From: Rhizobium sp. Root1334
GTDB taxonomy: Bacteria; Pseudomonadota; Alphaproteobacteria; Rhizobiales; Rhizobiaceae
NCBI RefSeq assembly: GCF_001426665.1
Contig: NZ_LMEY01000029.1
Coordinates: forward strand, 446,654-510,653
Length of the DNA: 64,000 nt
Direction of reading: 5' to 3'
In this document: one piece after another, positions 1 to 10,442 of the stretch
Numbering within the stretch: position 1 is the stretch's first letter
How the letters are laid out: every line of letters starts with the position of its first letter
Program-made: the position numbers and the translations under genes
The notes under the pieces: generated by a model
What the model saw: the letters and a program-made list of their open reading frames with translations, nothing else
Database searches by the model: none
Told to the model about the DNA's origin: nothing

Positions 1-5
1 GCCGT

Positions 6-533
6 TCACTTGAGGCGGTCGCGCTCGTTGGGATCGGTGCGGCCCCGGCCATCGGTGCGGGAAAATTCGTCGTCGTCGAGGTCGATCACCTGGGGACCCC
101 CATTGCGGGAAGCGCCACGCTCCGGTTCCGGGCCGCGAGAAAAGCCACGCGAGCCTCCCGCCATGCCGGTTGTAACGATCGTCAGGCGGTTCTTGACGAA
201 CGACCAGCCAAGATCCCGAACCGCCGGTATGAACAGCAGCAATCCGATGATGTCGCTGATGAACCCCGGAATGATCAACAGCAAGGCGGCGATCACGATC
301 ATGACGCCGTGCACCAATTGCCGGCCTGGATCCGTGCCGGTTTGTGATGCCTGCTGTATCTTTCTAAGAACCCCGAACCCCTGGATACGCAACAAAAGCG
401 CGCCAGCAACGGCACTGGCCAGAACAAGAAGAAGCGTCATGCCGACGCCGATTTCACGGCCGACGACGATGAAGGTCGCGATCTCCGCGATCGGCATCAA
501 AAGGAAAAGAATCGGGATGATCAGGGAGCGCAT
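6..533 (-). CDS. fxsA: FxsA family inner-membrane protein
   Basis: 175-residue protein of the FxsA family. It shows several hydrophobic stretches in the first ~110 residues (start to LLLFIPAVRDLG), including the family-typical block with GREIGVGMTLLLVLASAVAG, followed by a polar Gly/Arg/Asp-rich cytoplasmic tail carrying DLDDDEFSR. E. coli FxsA overproduction relieves phage T7 exclusion by F; the cellular role in rhizobia is unknown. It is transcribed divergently from the Tim44-like gene with about 138 bp between them. The ATG at 533 gives the hydrophobic N-terminus directly (MRSLIIPILFLL), so this start is well supported. Confidence 0.9.
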   Translation of the reverse strand: MRSLIIPILFLLMPIAEIATFIVVGREIGVGMTLLLVLASAVAGALLLRIQGFGVLRKIQQASQTGTDPGRQLVHGVMIVIAALLLIIPGFISDIIGLLLFIPAVRDLGWSFVKNRLTIVTTGMAGGSRGFSRGPEPERGASRNGGPQVIDLDDDEFSRTDGRGRTDPNERDRLK

Positions 534-671
534 TGATATCTACTCAGGTGAATATGATTGAGCCGAACCGCACCGGCAATTGCAAAGAAGTGATATAGCC
601 ATTTGAATGATCGTGTCATGCAGACTATATGGGATGATCGCACGGCATATTAACAGCGGTTCTGGGTGGAA

Positions 672-1370
672 ATGGGCTCTTTCGACTTCGTCACATTGTT
701 TTTCTTGGTCGCCGCGGTGATCATATTCCTCCAACTGCGCAGCGTCCTGGGCAAGCGGACCGGCAACGAACGTCCGCCGGTCGATCCCTATTCGCCGCGC
801 GAAGCCGCCGATGGCCCTGAAGCGTCCGGCAAAGTGGTGCAATTGCCACGCCGCGATGGCGCCGGCGAGGAGATTTCCCGTTACGCCGAGATTGATGCCT
901 TCACAAAGGCTGGCACGCCGCTGAACGACGCACTGCGCCGCATGGTCGATAACGATCCGTCCTTCGATCCGAAGGAATTCGTCAATGGCGCCAAGATGGC
1001 CTATGAGATGATCGTCATGGCTTTCGCCGATGGCGACCGCAAGACGCTCAAGGGTCTCTTGTCCCGCGACGTCTATGACGGTTTCGACGCCGCGATTTCC
1101 GAACGCGAAAGCAAGGGCGAAGTCGTCAAGTCTACCTTCGTCGGCATCGAGAAGGCCGATATGGTGCATGCCGAGATCAAGGATAGCGAAGCCAACATCA
1201 CGCTGCGCATCATCAGCCAGCTGATTTCCGCGACCTATGACAAGGCCGGCGCGATCGTCGATGGCGATGCCGAAGCGGTTTCCGAGGTTAACGATCTCTG
1301 GACCTTCGCGCGCGATACCCGTTCCCGCGATCCGAATTGGAAGCTGATCGCGACGGAATCGGAAAACTGA
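672..1370 (+). CDS. Tim44/TimA-like domain protein
   Basis: About 232 residues. One N-terminal membrane segment (residues ~5-22, FVTLFFLVAAVIIFLQL) is followed by a polar linker and a C-terminal Tim44-like domain from about residue 85 (FVNGAKMAYEMIVMAFADGD onward). Alphaproteobacterial Tim44 homologues are membrane-anchored and thought to be envelope or translocation-associated; the precise job is not established. The ATG at 672 is preferred to an in-frame GTG at 666, which adds only two residues. mltA starts 23 bp downstream on the same strand, so the two are probably co-transcribed. Confidence 0.85.
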   Translation: MGSFDFVTLFFLVAAVIIFLQLRSVLGKRTGNERPPVDPYSPREAADGPEASGKVVQLPRRDGAGEEISRYAEIDAFTKAGTPLNDALRRMVDNDPSFDPKEFVNGAKMAYEMIVMAFADGDRKTLKGLLSRDVYDGFDAAISERESKGEVVKSTFVGIEKADMVHAEIKDSEANITLRIISQLISATYDKAGAIVDGDAEAVSEVNDLWTFARDTRSRDPNWKLIATESEN

Positions 1371-1393
1371 TCAGGACGTAAGGCGCGGCGGCG

Positions 1394-2503
1394 ATGGATT
1401 TCGATTTGCAACGGGTCGACTTTTCCGACCTTCCCGGTTGGCAGTCCGACGATCCATCCCCGCTTCTGCCGGCGCTTGAACGCTGTCGCCGGCAGGTCAC
1501 CCAGGTCAAGCCACACAAGACGGCATCGCTTGGCATTTCCACTGCCGATCTGATGCCGGCCTATGAAGCGGCCGAAGCCACACAGCCCCGCAATGCGAGC
1601 GAAGCCCGCGCTTTCTTTGAACAGCATTTCGTTCCGTTCAAGATTATTCGCCATGATGGTAAGCTTGGCTTCGTCACGGCTTTTTTCGAGCCCGAAGTTC
1701 TGGTCAGCGCGACACGGGACGAGACCTTCCGTTTCCCTTTTTATAGCCGTCCGGACGATCTCATCGATATCGATGATGGCAACCGCCCCGGCGGCATGGA
1801 TCCGTATTTTGCTTTTGGGCAGCAGACGGATGGGCAAATTTCCGAATATCCGGACCGCAAGGCGATAGAGCAGGGATACCTTGCCGGCCGCGGGCTGGAG
1901 ATCGCCTATGCCAAATCCAAAACCGACGTGTTCTTTGCCCATGTCCAGGGTGCCGCCCGGCTCGTCTATCCCGATGGCGCGATGAAGCGGGTGACCTATG
2001 CGGCCAAGACCGGCCATTATTTCTCCGCCACCGGCAAACTTCTGATCGAGCGTGGCAAGATCGACGCCGCAACCGTGTCGATGCAAACGATCAAGCAATG
2101 GTTGGACGATCATCCGGACGAGGCGGGCGAAGTTCTGTGGCATAATCGGTCGTTCATTTTTTTCCGTGAGGCCGAGGTCGATGATACCGGGCTCGGACCG
2201 GTCGCGGCTGCAAAGGTAGCGCTGGAACCTGGCCGTTCGCTCGCTGTCGACCGGCTCATTCATACGTTCGGGGTTCCTTTTTTCATCTCCAGCGACAGCC
2301 TGACCTCGATCGAGGGTGGCCGGCCTTTTCGAAGGCTGATGCTGGCGCTCGATACCGGGTCGGCCATCGTCGGTCCTGCGCGGGGCGATATCTTCACCGG
2401 CTCCGGTGACGAGGCCGGACGGCTGGCTGGTGCCGTGCGCAACGAGGCTGATTTTTTCATTTTCATTCCGAAGGCCGCAGCCGCAAGATACGGCCATGGT
2501 TAA
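1394..2503 (+). CDS. mltA: MltA-type lytic murein transglycosylase
   Basis: 369 residues matching membrane-bound lytic transglycosylase A, which cleaves the MurNAc-GlcNAc bond of peptidoglycan and forms 1,6-anhydro-MurNAc. The MltA domain occupies about residues 95-255 (GFVTAFFEPEVLVSA, YFAFGQQTDGQ). The C-terminal 3D domain carries LALDTGSAIVGPARGDIF and GSG, containing the conserved catalytic aspartate region. Unlike the E. coli lipoprotein, the N-terminus (MDFDLQRVDFSDLPGW) has no signal peptide or lipobox. It lies in a compact operon and its last 8 bases overlap the start of the Smr gene. Confidence 0.9.
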   Translation: MDFDLQRVDFSDLPGWQSDDPSPLLPALERCRRQVTQVKPHKTASLGISTADLMPAYEAAEATQPRNASEARAFFEQHFVPFKIIRHDGKLGFVTAFFEPEVLVSATRDETFRFPFYSRPDDLIDIDDGNRPGGMDPYFAFGQQTDGQISEYPDRKAIEQGYLAGRGLEIAYAKSKTDVFFAHVQGAARLVYPDGAMKRVTYAAKTGHYFSATGKLLIERGKIDAATVSMQTIKQWLDDHPDEAGEVLWHNRSFIFFREAEVDDTGLGPVAAAKVALEPGRSLAVDRLIHTFGVPFFISSDSLTSIEGGRPFRRLMLALDTGSAIVGPARGDIFTGSGDEAGRLAGAVRNEADFFIFIPKAAAARYGHG

Positions 2504-3065
2504 GGGAAAGAAGCTCACCAGCGAAGACCGCATCCTGTGGGGCAAGGTCGCGCGCACGACGCGTCCGCTGCCGGGGCGAATGGATGAGCTGGCGGAATTC
2601 GAAGAGCCAAAGCCCGAACCCCAGCCCGAAAAATTGCCGATGCCGGTGATCAAGGAGGGAAAATCGCTTGCCGAAGCTTTCGGCGCTGCCCCGCCCGAGG
2701 CTCCGAAAAAGACCGTCCGTATGCATCACCCACTGGAAAAGCCGGTGAAGCGCAAACTTGCCAAGGGCCATCTCGCCATCGAGGCGCGGATCGACCTGCA
2801 TGGCATGATCCAGAGCGAGGCGCATGGTTTGCTCTTACATTTCCTGATGCGCGCCTATGATCGCGGCCTGCGGCATGTTCTGGTCATCACTGGCAAGGGA
2901 ACGTCGCTTGGCAGCGATGGCGCGCTCAAGCGAGCGGTGCCGATGTGGTTTTCGCTGCCGGAATTCCGCATGCTGATCTCGTCCTACGAGCCGGCCGCCC
3001 GCAATCACGGTGGCGACGGCGCGCTCTATGTCCGTCTGTCGCGCCCGAGAGGCGTGGCCCCATGA
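2496..3065 (+). CDS. Smr/MutS2-C-terminal domain protein
   Basis: 189 residues. A variable, Pro/Glu-rich N-terminal half is followed by a C-terminal Smr domain (from about residue 95: ARIDLHGMIQSEAHGLLLHF, then VLVITGKG and the GGDGALYV region). The DLHG and TGKG motifs are the family signature; Smr domains act as nucleic-acid endonucleases or binding modules in other bacteria. The start was set at the ATG at 2496 (MVKGKKLTSEDRILWGK), the typical rhizobial N-terminus. Longer upstream starts only run through the mltA reading region. It overlaps mltA by 8 bases and the next gene by 4 (ATGA). Confidence 0.88.
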   Translation: MVKGKKLTSEDRILWGKVARTTRPLPGRMDELAEFEEPKPEPQPEKLPMPVIKEGKSLAEAFGAAPPEAPKKTVRMHHPLEKPVKRKLAKGHLAIEARIDLHGMIQSEAHGLLLHFLMRAYDRGLRHVLVITGKGTSLGSDGALKRAVPMWFSLPEFRMLISSYEPAARNHGGDGALYVRLSRPRGVAP

Positions 3066-3436
3066 CCCCCTTCGGCGACGCGGTGCGCCGGCTACGGCAA
3101 AAGAAGGGTGTTTCGCAAAAACAGATGGCAACGGCGATCGGCGTATCGCCCGCTTATCTTTCGGCTCTGGAGCATGGCAAGCGCGGTGCGCCGAGCTTTG
3201 AATTCCAGCAAAGGGTCGCCGGTTACTTCCACGTCATCTGGGACGATGCCGACGAACTGTTCGGGATTGCCGCCCTTTCCGACCCGAAAGTAGTGCTGGA
3301 TACTGCCGGTTTACCGTCGGCTCACACGGCCTTTGCCAACCGACTTGCCGGCTGTATCCGTGGCCTATCCGGCGAAACCATCCGCATTCTGGAAGATGTT
3401 TTGGAAAAAGCCCGCTTTCCTGATAAGGAACTCTGA
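3062..3436 (+). CDS. XRE-family helix-turn-helix regulator
   Basis: 124 residues. The N-terminal Cro/C1-type HTH is at residues ~5-60 (LRQKKGVSQKQMATAIGVSP, then AYLSALEHGKRG). A short C-terminal part (LSGETIRILEDVLEKA) may be a dimerisation helix. Translation is probably coupled to the Smr gene: the ATG at 3062 overlaps its TGA. An in-frame upstream start at 2945 lies wholly inside the Smr gene and is unlikely. The target is unknown; gyrB starts 149 bp downstream. Small XRE regulators of this type sit next to gyrB in several rhizobia, from memory. Confidence 0.85.
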   Translation: MTPFGDAVRRLRQKKGVSQKQMATAIGVSPAYLSALEHGKRGAPSFEFQQRVAGYFHVIWDDADELFGIAALSDPKVVLDTAGLPSAHTAFANRLAGCIRGLSGETIRILEDVLEKARFPDKEL

Positions 3437-3475
3437 TGATCCCCTGATTTCTGCCGCTTTCAGGCTGCATGGGAT

Positions 3476-3503
3476 TTGGAACTATGGACAAAATCCCTAT
3501 ATT
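3476..3503 (+). promoter_or_regulatory. Candidate sigma70 promoter for gyrB
   Basis: In the 149-bp gap before gyrB, TTGGAA (3476-3481) and TATATT (3498-3503) are separated by 16 bp, a plausible vegetative promoter about 80 bases before the gyrB start codon. This is pattern matching only; no transcript data. Confidence 0.35.
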
Positions 3504-3564
3504 CGGGGAGCGCCATCGAGGGGTGATTCGCACGGAATCCGATCCCGAAGACATGGCATCGTAA

Positions 3565-6021
<2,457 letters not shown>

Positions 6022-6051
6022 GGTAGGCGCAGCCTCCCTTGTGACTTATTG

Positions 6052-6090
6052 AAAACCGCGCCTCCCATCTGGAAGGCGCGGTTTTTGCTT
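6052..6090. terminator. Bidirectional hairpin terminator after gyrB
   Basis: A perfect 12-bp stem (6052-6063 with 6074-6085, AAAACCGCGCCT and its complement) encloses a 10-nt loop and continues into T-rich sequence (TTTTTGCTTTTT). The A-run at the left side gives a U-tract on the other strand. It therefore probably serves both gyrB and the convergent nitroreductase gene. Confidence 0.85.
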
Positions 6091-6096
6091 TTTAAC

Positions 6097-6699
6097 TTAG
6101 CCGGCGATGAACGTGCCATTGAAGGCAATTTCCGAAAGCGGGCGGCGCGGGCTTGGCGTTTCGCGGGCCTGCAGATAGTCCGGCAACTGGGCCTTATCGC
6201 CTAGGCGGCCGATAGCGGCTGCGGCTTCGACGCGATAGCCTTCCGGAATACCGAGGATTTCAACAGCCTTGTCGAAATGCAGGCCGGTCATGCCGTGGGC
6301 CTGCAAGCCAAGCAGATGGGCCTGATGGGCGATCGCTCCCCAGGCGGCACCGGTATCGAAGCTGTGGCTATAGGACAGGGCTTCTTCGGCAGCACCCGGT
6401 GCTGCGAAATGGGTCTTGGAGACCAGGATCACCAGTGCCGACGCGGATTTTGCCCAGCCCTGGTTGAACTCGTTGAGGATCGGGAAGATCTTGTCCCATT
6501 GTTCAGTGCCGCGCAAAGCATAGACAAAGCGCCATGGCTGGGAATTGTAGGCGGAAGGCGCCCAGCGGCCGGCTTCGAGAATTGTCAGCAATTCCGTTTC
6601 GGCAATGGTCTCGCCGGTGAAGGCGCGCGGCGACCAGCGATTGAGGAAGCTCGGCTCGATGGGATAGTCTGCCTGGCGGTAGTTGCTGGTTGTTGTCAT
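6097..6699 (-). CDS. Nitroreductase family FMN oxidoreductase
   Basis: 200 residues of the nitroreductase fold. N-terminal RWSPRAFTGETIAETELL and AGRWAPSAYNSQPWRFVYA are the FMN-binding and dimer signatures; the C-terminal half carries GLQAHGMTGLHFDKA and GYRVEAAAAIGRLGD. Such proteins use NAD(P)H to reduce quinones or nitro compounds; the natural substrate cannot be told from sequence. The ATG at 6699 gives the family-typical N-terminus; longer upstream starts lack homology. Two perfect palindromes lie just upstream (6744-6758 and 6774-6789) and may be operators. It is transcribed divergently from gabD. Confidence 0.85.
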   Translation of the reverse strand: MTTTSNYRQADYPIEPSFLNRWSPRAFTGETIAETELLTILEAGRWAPSAYNSQPWRFVYALRGTEQWDKIFPILNEFNQGWAKSASALVILVSKTHFAAPGAAEEALSYSHSFDTGAAWGAIAHQAHLLGLQAHGMTGLHFDKAVEILGIPEGYRVEAAAAIGRLGDKAQLPDYLQARETPSPRRPLSEIAFNGTFIAG

Positions 6700-6743
6700 G
6701 GCATGTTCCTGTCTTGGGAGGTCGGAGGGCCGGAATTCGATTA

Positions 6744-6789
6744 GCGGACGAAGTCCGCATATAGCGATTGGATAGTCTAGTAATAGACT
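6744..6789. promoter_or_regulatory. Two palindromes upstream of the nitroreductase gene
   Basis: GCGGAC-GAA-GTCCGC (6744-6758) and AGTCTA-GTAA-TAGACT (6774-6789) are two perfect inverted repeats, 15 bases apart, in the divergent nitroreductase/gabD gap. The second has the size and AT content of a MarR- or HxlR-type operator. No regulator gene is adjacent, so the assignment is speculative. Confidence 0.4.
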
Positions 6790-6955
6790 CCAGTTTGTTG
6801 ATGGACTGTTTCCAATTCGGCGACAGCGGTTGCGTGGCCGACTGCCGGGGACGTGGCGAAACAGACTGCAGAAACGTTCTTCTGGGTTATTGTCGAACGC
6901 CAGAAAAAAGTTGTATAAGTTCTGTAGATTTTTCGAAGCAAAGGATTTGCTGCTG

Positions 6956-8416
6956 ATGACCGTGACCTTGAAAGACCCTTCGCTGTTCCGCCAGGCCGCG
7001 CTCGTCGGCGAAAACTGGATCGAAGCCGACCCGAAAAATGCCATCGAGGTGAACAATCCGGCGACTGGAGAGATCATCGGCCGGGTGCCGAAGCTCGGTG
7101 CAGCAGAAACAAAGGCAGCCATCGAGGCGGCGCGCACTGCGCAGAAGGGATGGGCCGCAAGAACAGCCAAGGATCGCTGCGCCGTCCTGCGCAAATGGTA
7201 CGACCTGATGATCGAAAACAAGGACGATCTCGGACGCATCCTGACGCTTGAACAGGGCAAGCCGCTGGCGGAAGCGACCGGTGAAATCGTCTATGGTGCC
7301 AGCTTCATCGAATGGTTTGCCGAGGAAGGCCGCCGCATCTATGGTGACATGATCCCCGGCCATCAGCCGGACAAGCGTATCATGGTGATGAAGCAGCCGA
7401 TCGGCGTCGTCGCGGCGATCACACCGTGGAATTTCCCCAATGCGATGATCACCCGCAAGGCCGGTCCAGCCTTTGCTGCCGGTTGCGCCATGGTTCTGAA
7501 GCCGGCTTCGCAGACGCCGTTCTCGGCTATCGCCATCGCGGTTCTGGCTGAACGTGCCGGTCTGCCGAAGGGCCTGTTCAGCGTCATCACCGGTTCGGCC
7601 GCCGCCATCGGAGGCGAAATGACCTCCAACCCGACCGTCCGCAAGCTGACCTTTACCGGCTCGACGGAAATCGGCACCGAGCTTTACAAGCAGAGCGCCC
7701 CGACCATCAAGAAGCTCGGCCTCGAACTGGGCGGTAACGCGCCTTTCATCGTTTTCGATGACGCCGATCTCGATGCGGCCGTCGATGGCGCGTTGATCGC
7801 CAAGTATCGCAACAATGGCCAGACCTGCGTCTGCGCCAACCGTATCTATGTTCAGGACGGCGTCTACGATGCCTTCGCCGAAAAGCTGGCAACAGCCGTC
7901 GGCAAGCTGAAGACCGGCAACGGTTTTGATGAGGGTGTCATTCTTGGGCCGCTGATCGACAAGGCAGCGCTGAACAAGGTCGAGGAGCACATTGCCGACG
8001 CCCTGAAAAAGGGTGCGCGCATCCTGCAGGGCGGCAAGCCGCACGCGCTCGGTGGCACCTTCTTCGAGGCGACGATTCTTGCCGATGTCACAAAGGACAT
8101 GGCGGTAGCGAAGGAAGAAACCTTCGGTCCGCTGGCGCCGCTGTTCCGCTTCAAGTCTGAGGCGGATGTTATCGAGCAGGCGAATGATACCGAGTTCGGC
8201 CTCGCCTCCTATTTCTACGCCAAGGATCTGTCCCGCGTCTTCCGGGTTGCCGAAGCGCTGGAATACGGCATGGTCGGCGTCAATACCGGCCTGATTTCGA
8301 CGGCCGAAGCGCCGTTCGGTGGCGTCAAGCTCTCCGGTCTTGGCCGTGAAGGCTCGAAATACGGCATCGAGGAATTCACCGAGATCAAATATGTCTGCCT
8401 CGGTGGCATTGCCTGA
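6956..8416 (+). CDS. gabD: NAD(P)-dependent succinate-semialdehyde dehydrogenase
   Basis: 486 residues of the aldehyde dehydrogenase superfamily, closest by eye to GabD (succinate semialdehyde to succinate). Visible features are the Rossmann segment PWNFPNAMITRKAGPAFAAG, the NAD-site FTGSTEIG, general-base Glu257 in LELGGNAPF, and nucleophile Cys291 in NNGQTCVCANRIYV, with the second Cys two residues on as in GabD. The C-terminal PFGGVKLSGLGREGSKYG is typical. The ATG at 6956 follows an AAGGA site; the longer in-frame start at 6830 lacks homology. The next gene is an HpcH/HpaI aldolase, whose known product can be succinate semialdehyde. Confidence 0.88.
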   Translation: MTVTLKDPSLFRQAALVGENWIEADPKNAIEVNNPATGEIIGRVPKLGAAETKAAIEAARTAQKGWAARTAKDRCAVLRKWYDLMIENKDDLGRILTLEQGKPLAEATGEIVYGASFIEWFAEEGRRIYGDMIPGHQPDKRIMVMKQPIGVVAAITPWNFPNAMITRKAGPAFAAGCAMVLKPASQTPFSAIAIAVLAERAGLPKGLFSVITGSAAAIGGEMTSNPTVRKLTFTGSTEIGTELYKQSAPTIKKLGLELGGNAPFIVFDDADLDAAVDGALIAKYRNNGQTCVCANRIYVQDGVYDAFAEKLATAVGKLKTGNGFDEGVILGPLIDKAALNKVEEHIADALKKGARILQGGKPHALGGTFFEATILADVTKDMAVAKEETFGPLAPLFRFKSEADVIEQANDTEFGLASYFYAKDLSRVFRVAEALEYGMVGVNTGLISTAEAPFGGVKLSGLGREGSKYGIEEFTEIKYVCLGGIA

Positions 8417-8458
8417 TTTGCAGGTCGAGACCTGATCTGCCAGTCAGGTTTTGGAGCG

Positions 8459-8490
8459 AACCGGCCGGATAACTCTGGCCGGTTTTTTCG
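8459..8490 (+). terminator. Hairpin terminator after gabD
   Basis: Stem AACCGGCC (8459-8466) and GGCCGGTT (8477-8484) with a 10-nt loop, followed by TTTT and CG. It lies in the 113-bp gabD-aldolase gap and suggests that the aldolase has its own promoter or depends on read-through. Confidence 0.75.
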
Positions 8491-8529
8491 TTTGACGGTA
8501 CAAAGCCATAGTGACAGCAGGAGACAGCC

Positions 8530-9333
8530 ATGCCCGCCCCAAAAAACACGTTCAAGGCCGCGATCCGTGAGGACCGTTTTCAACTGGGTCTCTGGGTCGC
8601 TCTGGCCAGTCCCTATGCGGCGGAGATCGTTTCAGGCAGCGGCTATGACTGGCTGCTGATCGATGGCGAGCATGGGCCGAACGATATTCCGCTTCTGTCG
8701 GCGCAGATCCAGGCTGTCGCCCGCTCCGGCAGCCATCCGATGGTCCGGCTTCCGGTCGGCGAAACCTGGCTGATCAAGCAGATCCTCGATACGGGTGCCC
8801 AGACATTGCTGATCCCGATGGTGGAAAGTGTCGAACAGGCGCAGGCTCTGGTGCGTGCCGTGCGTTATCCGCCGCATGGGGTGCGCGGTGTCGGCGCAGC
8901 GCTTGGCCGCGCATCTCAGTTCAGCCGGATCAGCGATTACCTCGAAACCGCCAATGACGAAATCTGCCTGATCGTGCAGATCGAGAGCCGTGCCGGTCTC
9001 GCAGCACTTGATGATATTGCAGCGCTTGATGGGGTCGACGGGTTGTTCATCGGCCCATCCGATCTGGCGGCGGACATGGGTTATCTTGGCCAGCCGGGGC
9101 ATCCAGACGTAACCGCGGCAATCAAGGACGCTTTTGATCGCATCGGCAAGGTGGGCAAGGCGCGTGGCATCATGACGCTCAGCCTCGACCAAGCCCATAT
9201 GTACCGGGAGATGGGCGCGGACTTCATGGCGATCGGAACCGATGTGACGCTTCTTGTCAGCGCCACGACAAAACTGCGTGACGATTTCCTGGCCGGCGGG
9301 AAAGGTGATGCCAAGCCGGTTGCCGGCTACTGA
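8530..9333 (+). CDS. HpcH/HpaI family class II aldolase
   Basis: 267 residues of the HpcH/HpaI metal-dependent pyruvate aldolase family, which splits 2-keto-(3-deoxy)-acids to pyruvate plus an aldehyde. Landmarks are DWLLIDGEHGPND (catalytic His region), PMVESVEQA, the metal Glu in QIESRAGL, and the metal Asp in FIGPSDLAADMG. Members include HpaI (giving succinate semialdehyde) and the 2-keto-3-deoxy-L-rhamnonate aldolase RhmA (giving lactaldehyde), so the substrate is open. The context supports two readings: a partner of gabD upstream, or the terminal step of the sugar-acid island downstream. AGGAG precedes the ATG. Confidence 0.85.
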   Translation: MPAPKNTFKAAIREDRFQLGLWVALASPYAAEIVSGSGYDWLLIDGEHGPNDIPLLSAQIQAVARSGSHPMVRLPVGETWLIKQILDTGAQTLLIPMVESVEQAQALVRAVRYPPHGVRGVGAALGRASQFSRISDYLETANDEICLIVQIESRAGLAALDDIAALDGVDGLFIGPSDLAADMGYLGQPGHPDVTAAIKDAFDRIGKVGKARGIMTLSLDQAHMYREMGADFMAIGTDVTLLVSATTKLRDDFLAGGKGDAKPVAGY

Positions 9334-10428
9334 TCAGCGGCTTTCAATGATCGCAGTGAGATTCGGCATGCCAACATCCGGGCTCCAAGCCCTGAAATCG
9401 GCAAGTCGCCGGGTGACTTTTTCCGCATGGTGATTGGCTATGTCGCGGATGCGGTGGTCCAGAAACGGATTGCGAAAGCGGTCGAGCGTCAGAGCGACGT
9501 AACTGGTAGCCTCGCTGCCGAGATTCTTCGCGGCAAAGCCGGGAATCACTTCGGTTTCATAGATTTCTAGCAGAGCGGCGAGCACGACCGGGTCTTTCAG
9601 GATGGCTTTCACGGTTTCATCCTGAGGACGGCCGGTCTTCAGCCAGATATCGGCCAGCACGGTATGGCCGAGATTGAGGATATGCAGCTTGAGCTTTTCG
9701 TATGGGGTGAGGTCGTCCACCACCTGGATGGAAGGATGCGTGCAAGGCGGTTTCAATCCAGGCTGGGCTTCGATCGCCCAGAGCGCATAGGGTTCCGCCA
9801 CCGCACCAGCCGGATCCAAAGGTTCCGATACGATCCGGTCGACCAGCGTGTTCCCCCAGATGACGTGTGTTTCCAGCCATTGCGCGAAACCCGCATCCGC
9901 AACTCGCGCGGACTGAAGGCGCAGGACCACAGCCTTCAAGGTATCGCCGTTGCGGCTCATCAATTCGCAAGGCAGCACGGTGATGGGCTTACCTTCGACG
10001 CGATAGCGTTCGTGAAGCAGGAACAGCAATTTTCCGGGAAATGACGCTGGAATTTCCGTTTCCAGGTCGTCGTTGCCGACGGCATAGCCTGTGTCACCGG
10101 TGTTTGAGATCAGCACTTCAGCTTCCGTGGCGACGATGCGCTTGATCGCCTCCCAATCGGATGCCGTGGACAGCGCCCGGGCAACACTTGCCACCTGCTG
10201 GATACGATCGATTTCGGTACCCTCGACGATCCCTCGAACGATAACGGGAAAACCGCCCGGGGCCGCCAGCGCCTTCAGCCGTCCGGCGCGTTCCGCCGAG
10301 CCTGTGGTCTGGACGACAGTGATCTTGCCGAGTGCCTCACCCTTTTCCAGCGCCTCGCTGACAAAAAGGTCGGCATGGGCTTGCAGGAAGCGGCTGGTTC
10401 CAAACTGGACGATGGGTGTGATCATCAT
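9334..10428 (-). CDS. UxaB/mannitol-dehydrogenase family oxidoreductase
   Basis: 364 residues of the long-chain mannitol dehydrogenase family, most like tagaturonate reductase UxaB or mannonate oxidoreductase. The N-terminus has the dinucleotide-binding start IVQFGTSRFLQAHADLF. The C-terminal half shows YEKLKLHILNLGHTVLADIW, containing the family Lys-x-x-x-x-Asn-x-x-His region. At 364 residues it is shorter than E. coli UxaB (about 480). It lies 14 bp after gntR on the same strand, so the two probably form an operon. The stop abuts the convergent aldolase stop. Longer upstream starts would run into gntR. Likely role: redox step on a keto-sugar acid in the island. Confidence 0.78.
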   Translation of the reverse strand: MMITPIVQFGTSRFLQAHADLFVSEALEKGEALGKITVVQTTGSAERAGRLKALAAPGGFPVIVRGIVEGTEIDRIQQVASVARALSTASDWEAIKRIVATEAEVLISNTGDTGYAVGNDDLETEIPASFPGKLLFLLHERYRVEGKPITVLPCELMSRNGDTLKAVVLRLQSARVADAGFAQWLETHVIWGNTLVDRIVSEPLDPAGAVAEPYALWAIEAQPGLKPPCTHPSIQVVDDLTPYEKLKLHILNLGHTVLADIWLKTGRPQDETVKAILKDPVVLAALLEIYETEVIPGFAAKNLGSEATSYVALTLDRFRNPFLDHRIRDIANHHAEKVTRRLADFRAWSPDVGMPNLTAIIESR

Positions 10429-10442
10429 ATTGGTGAATCCGG

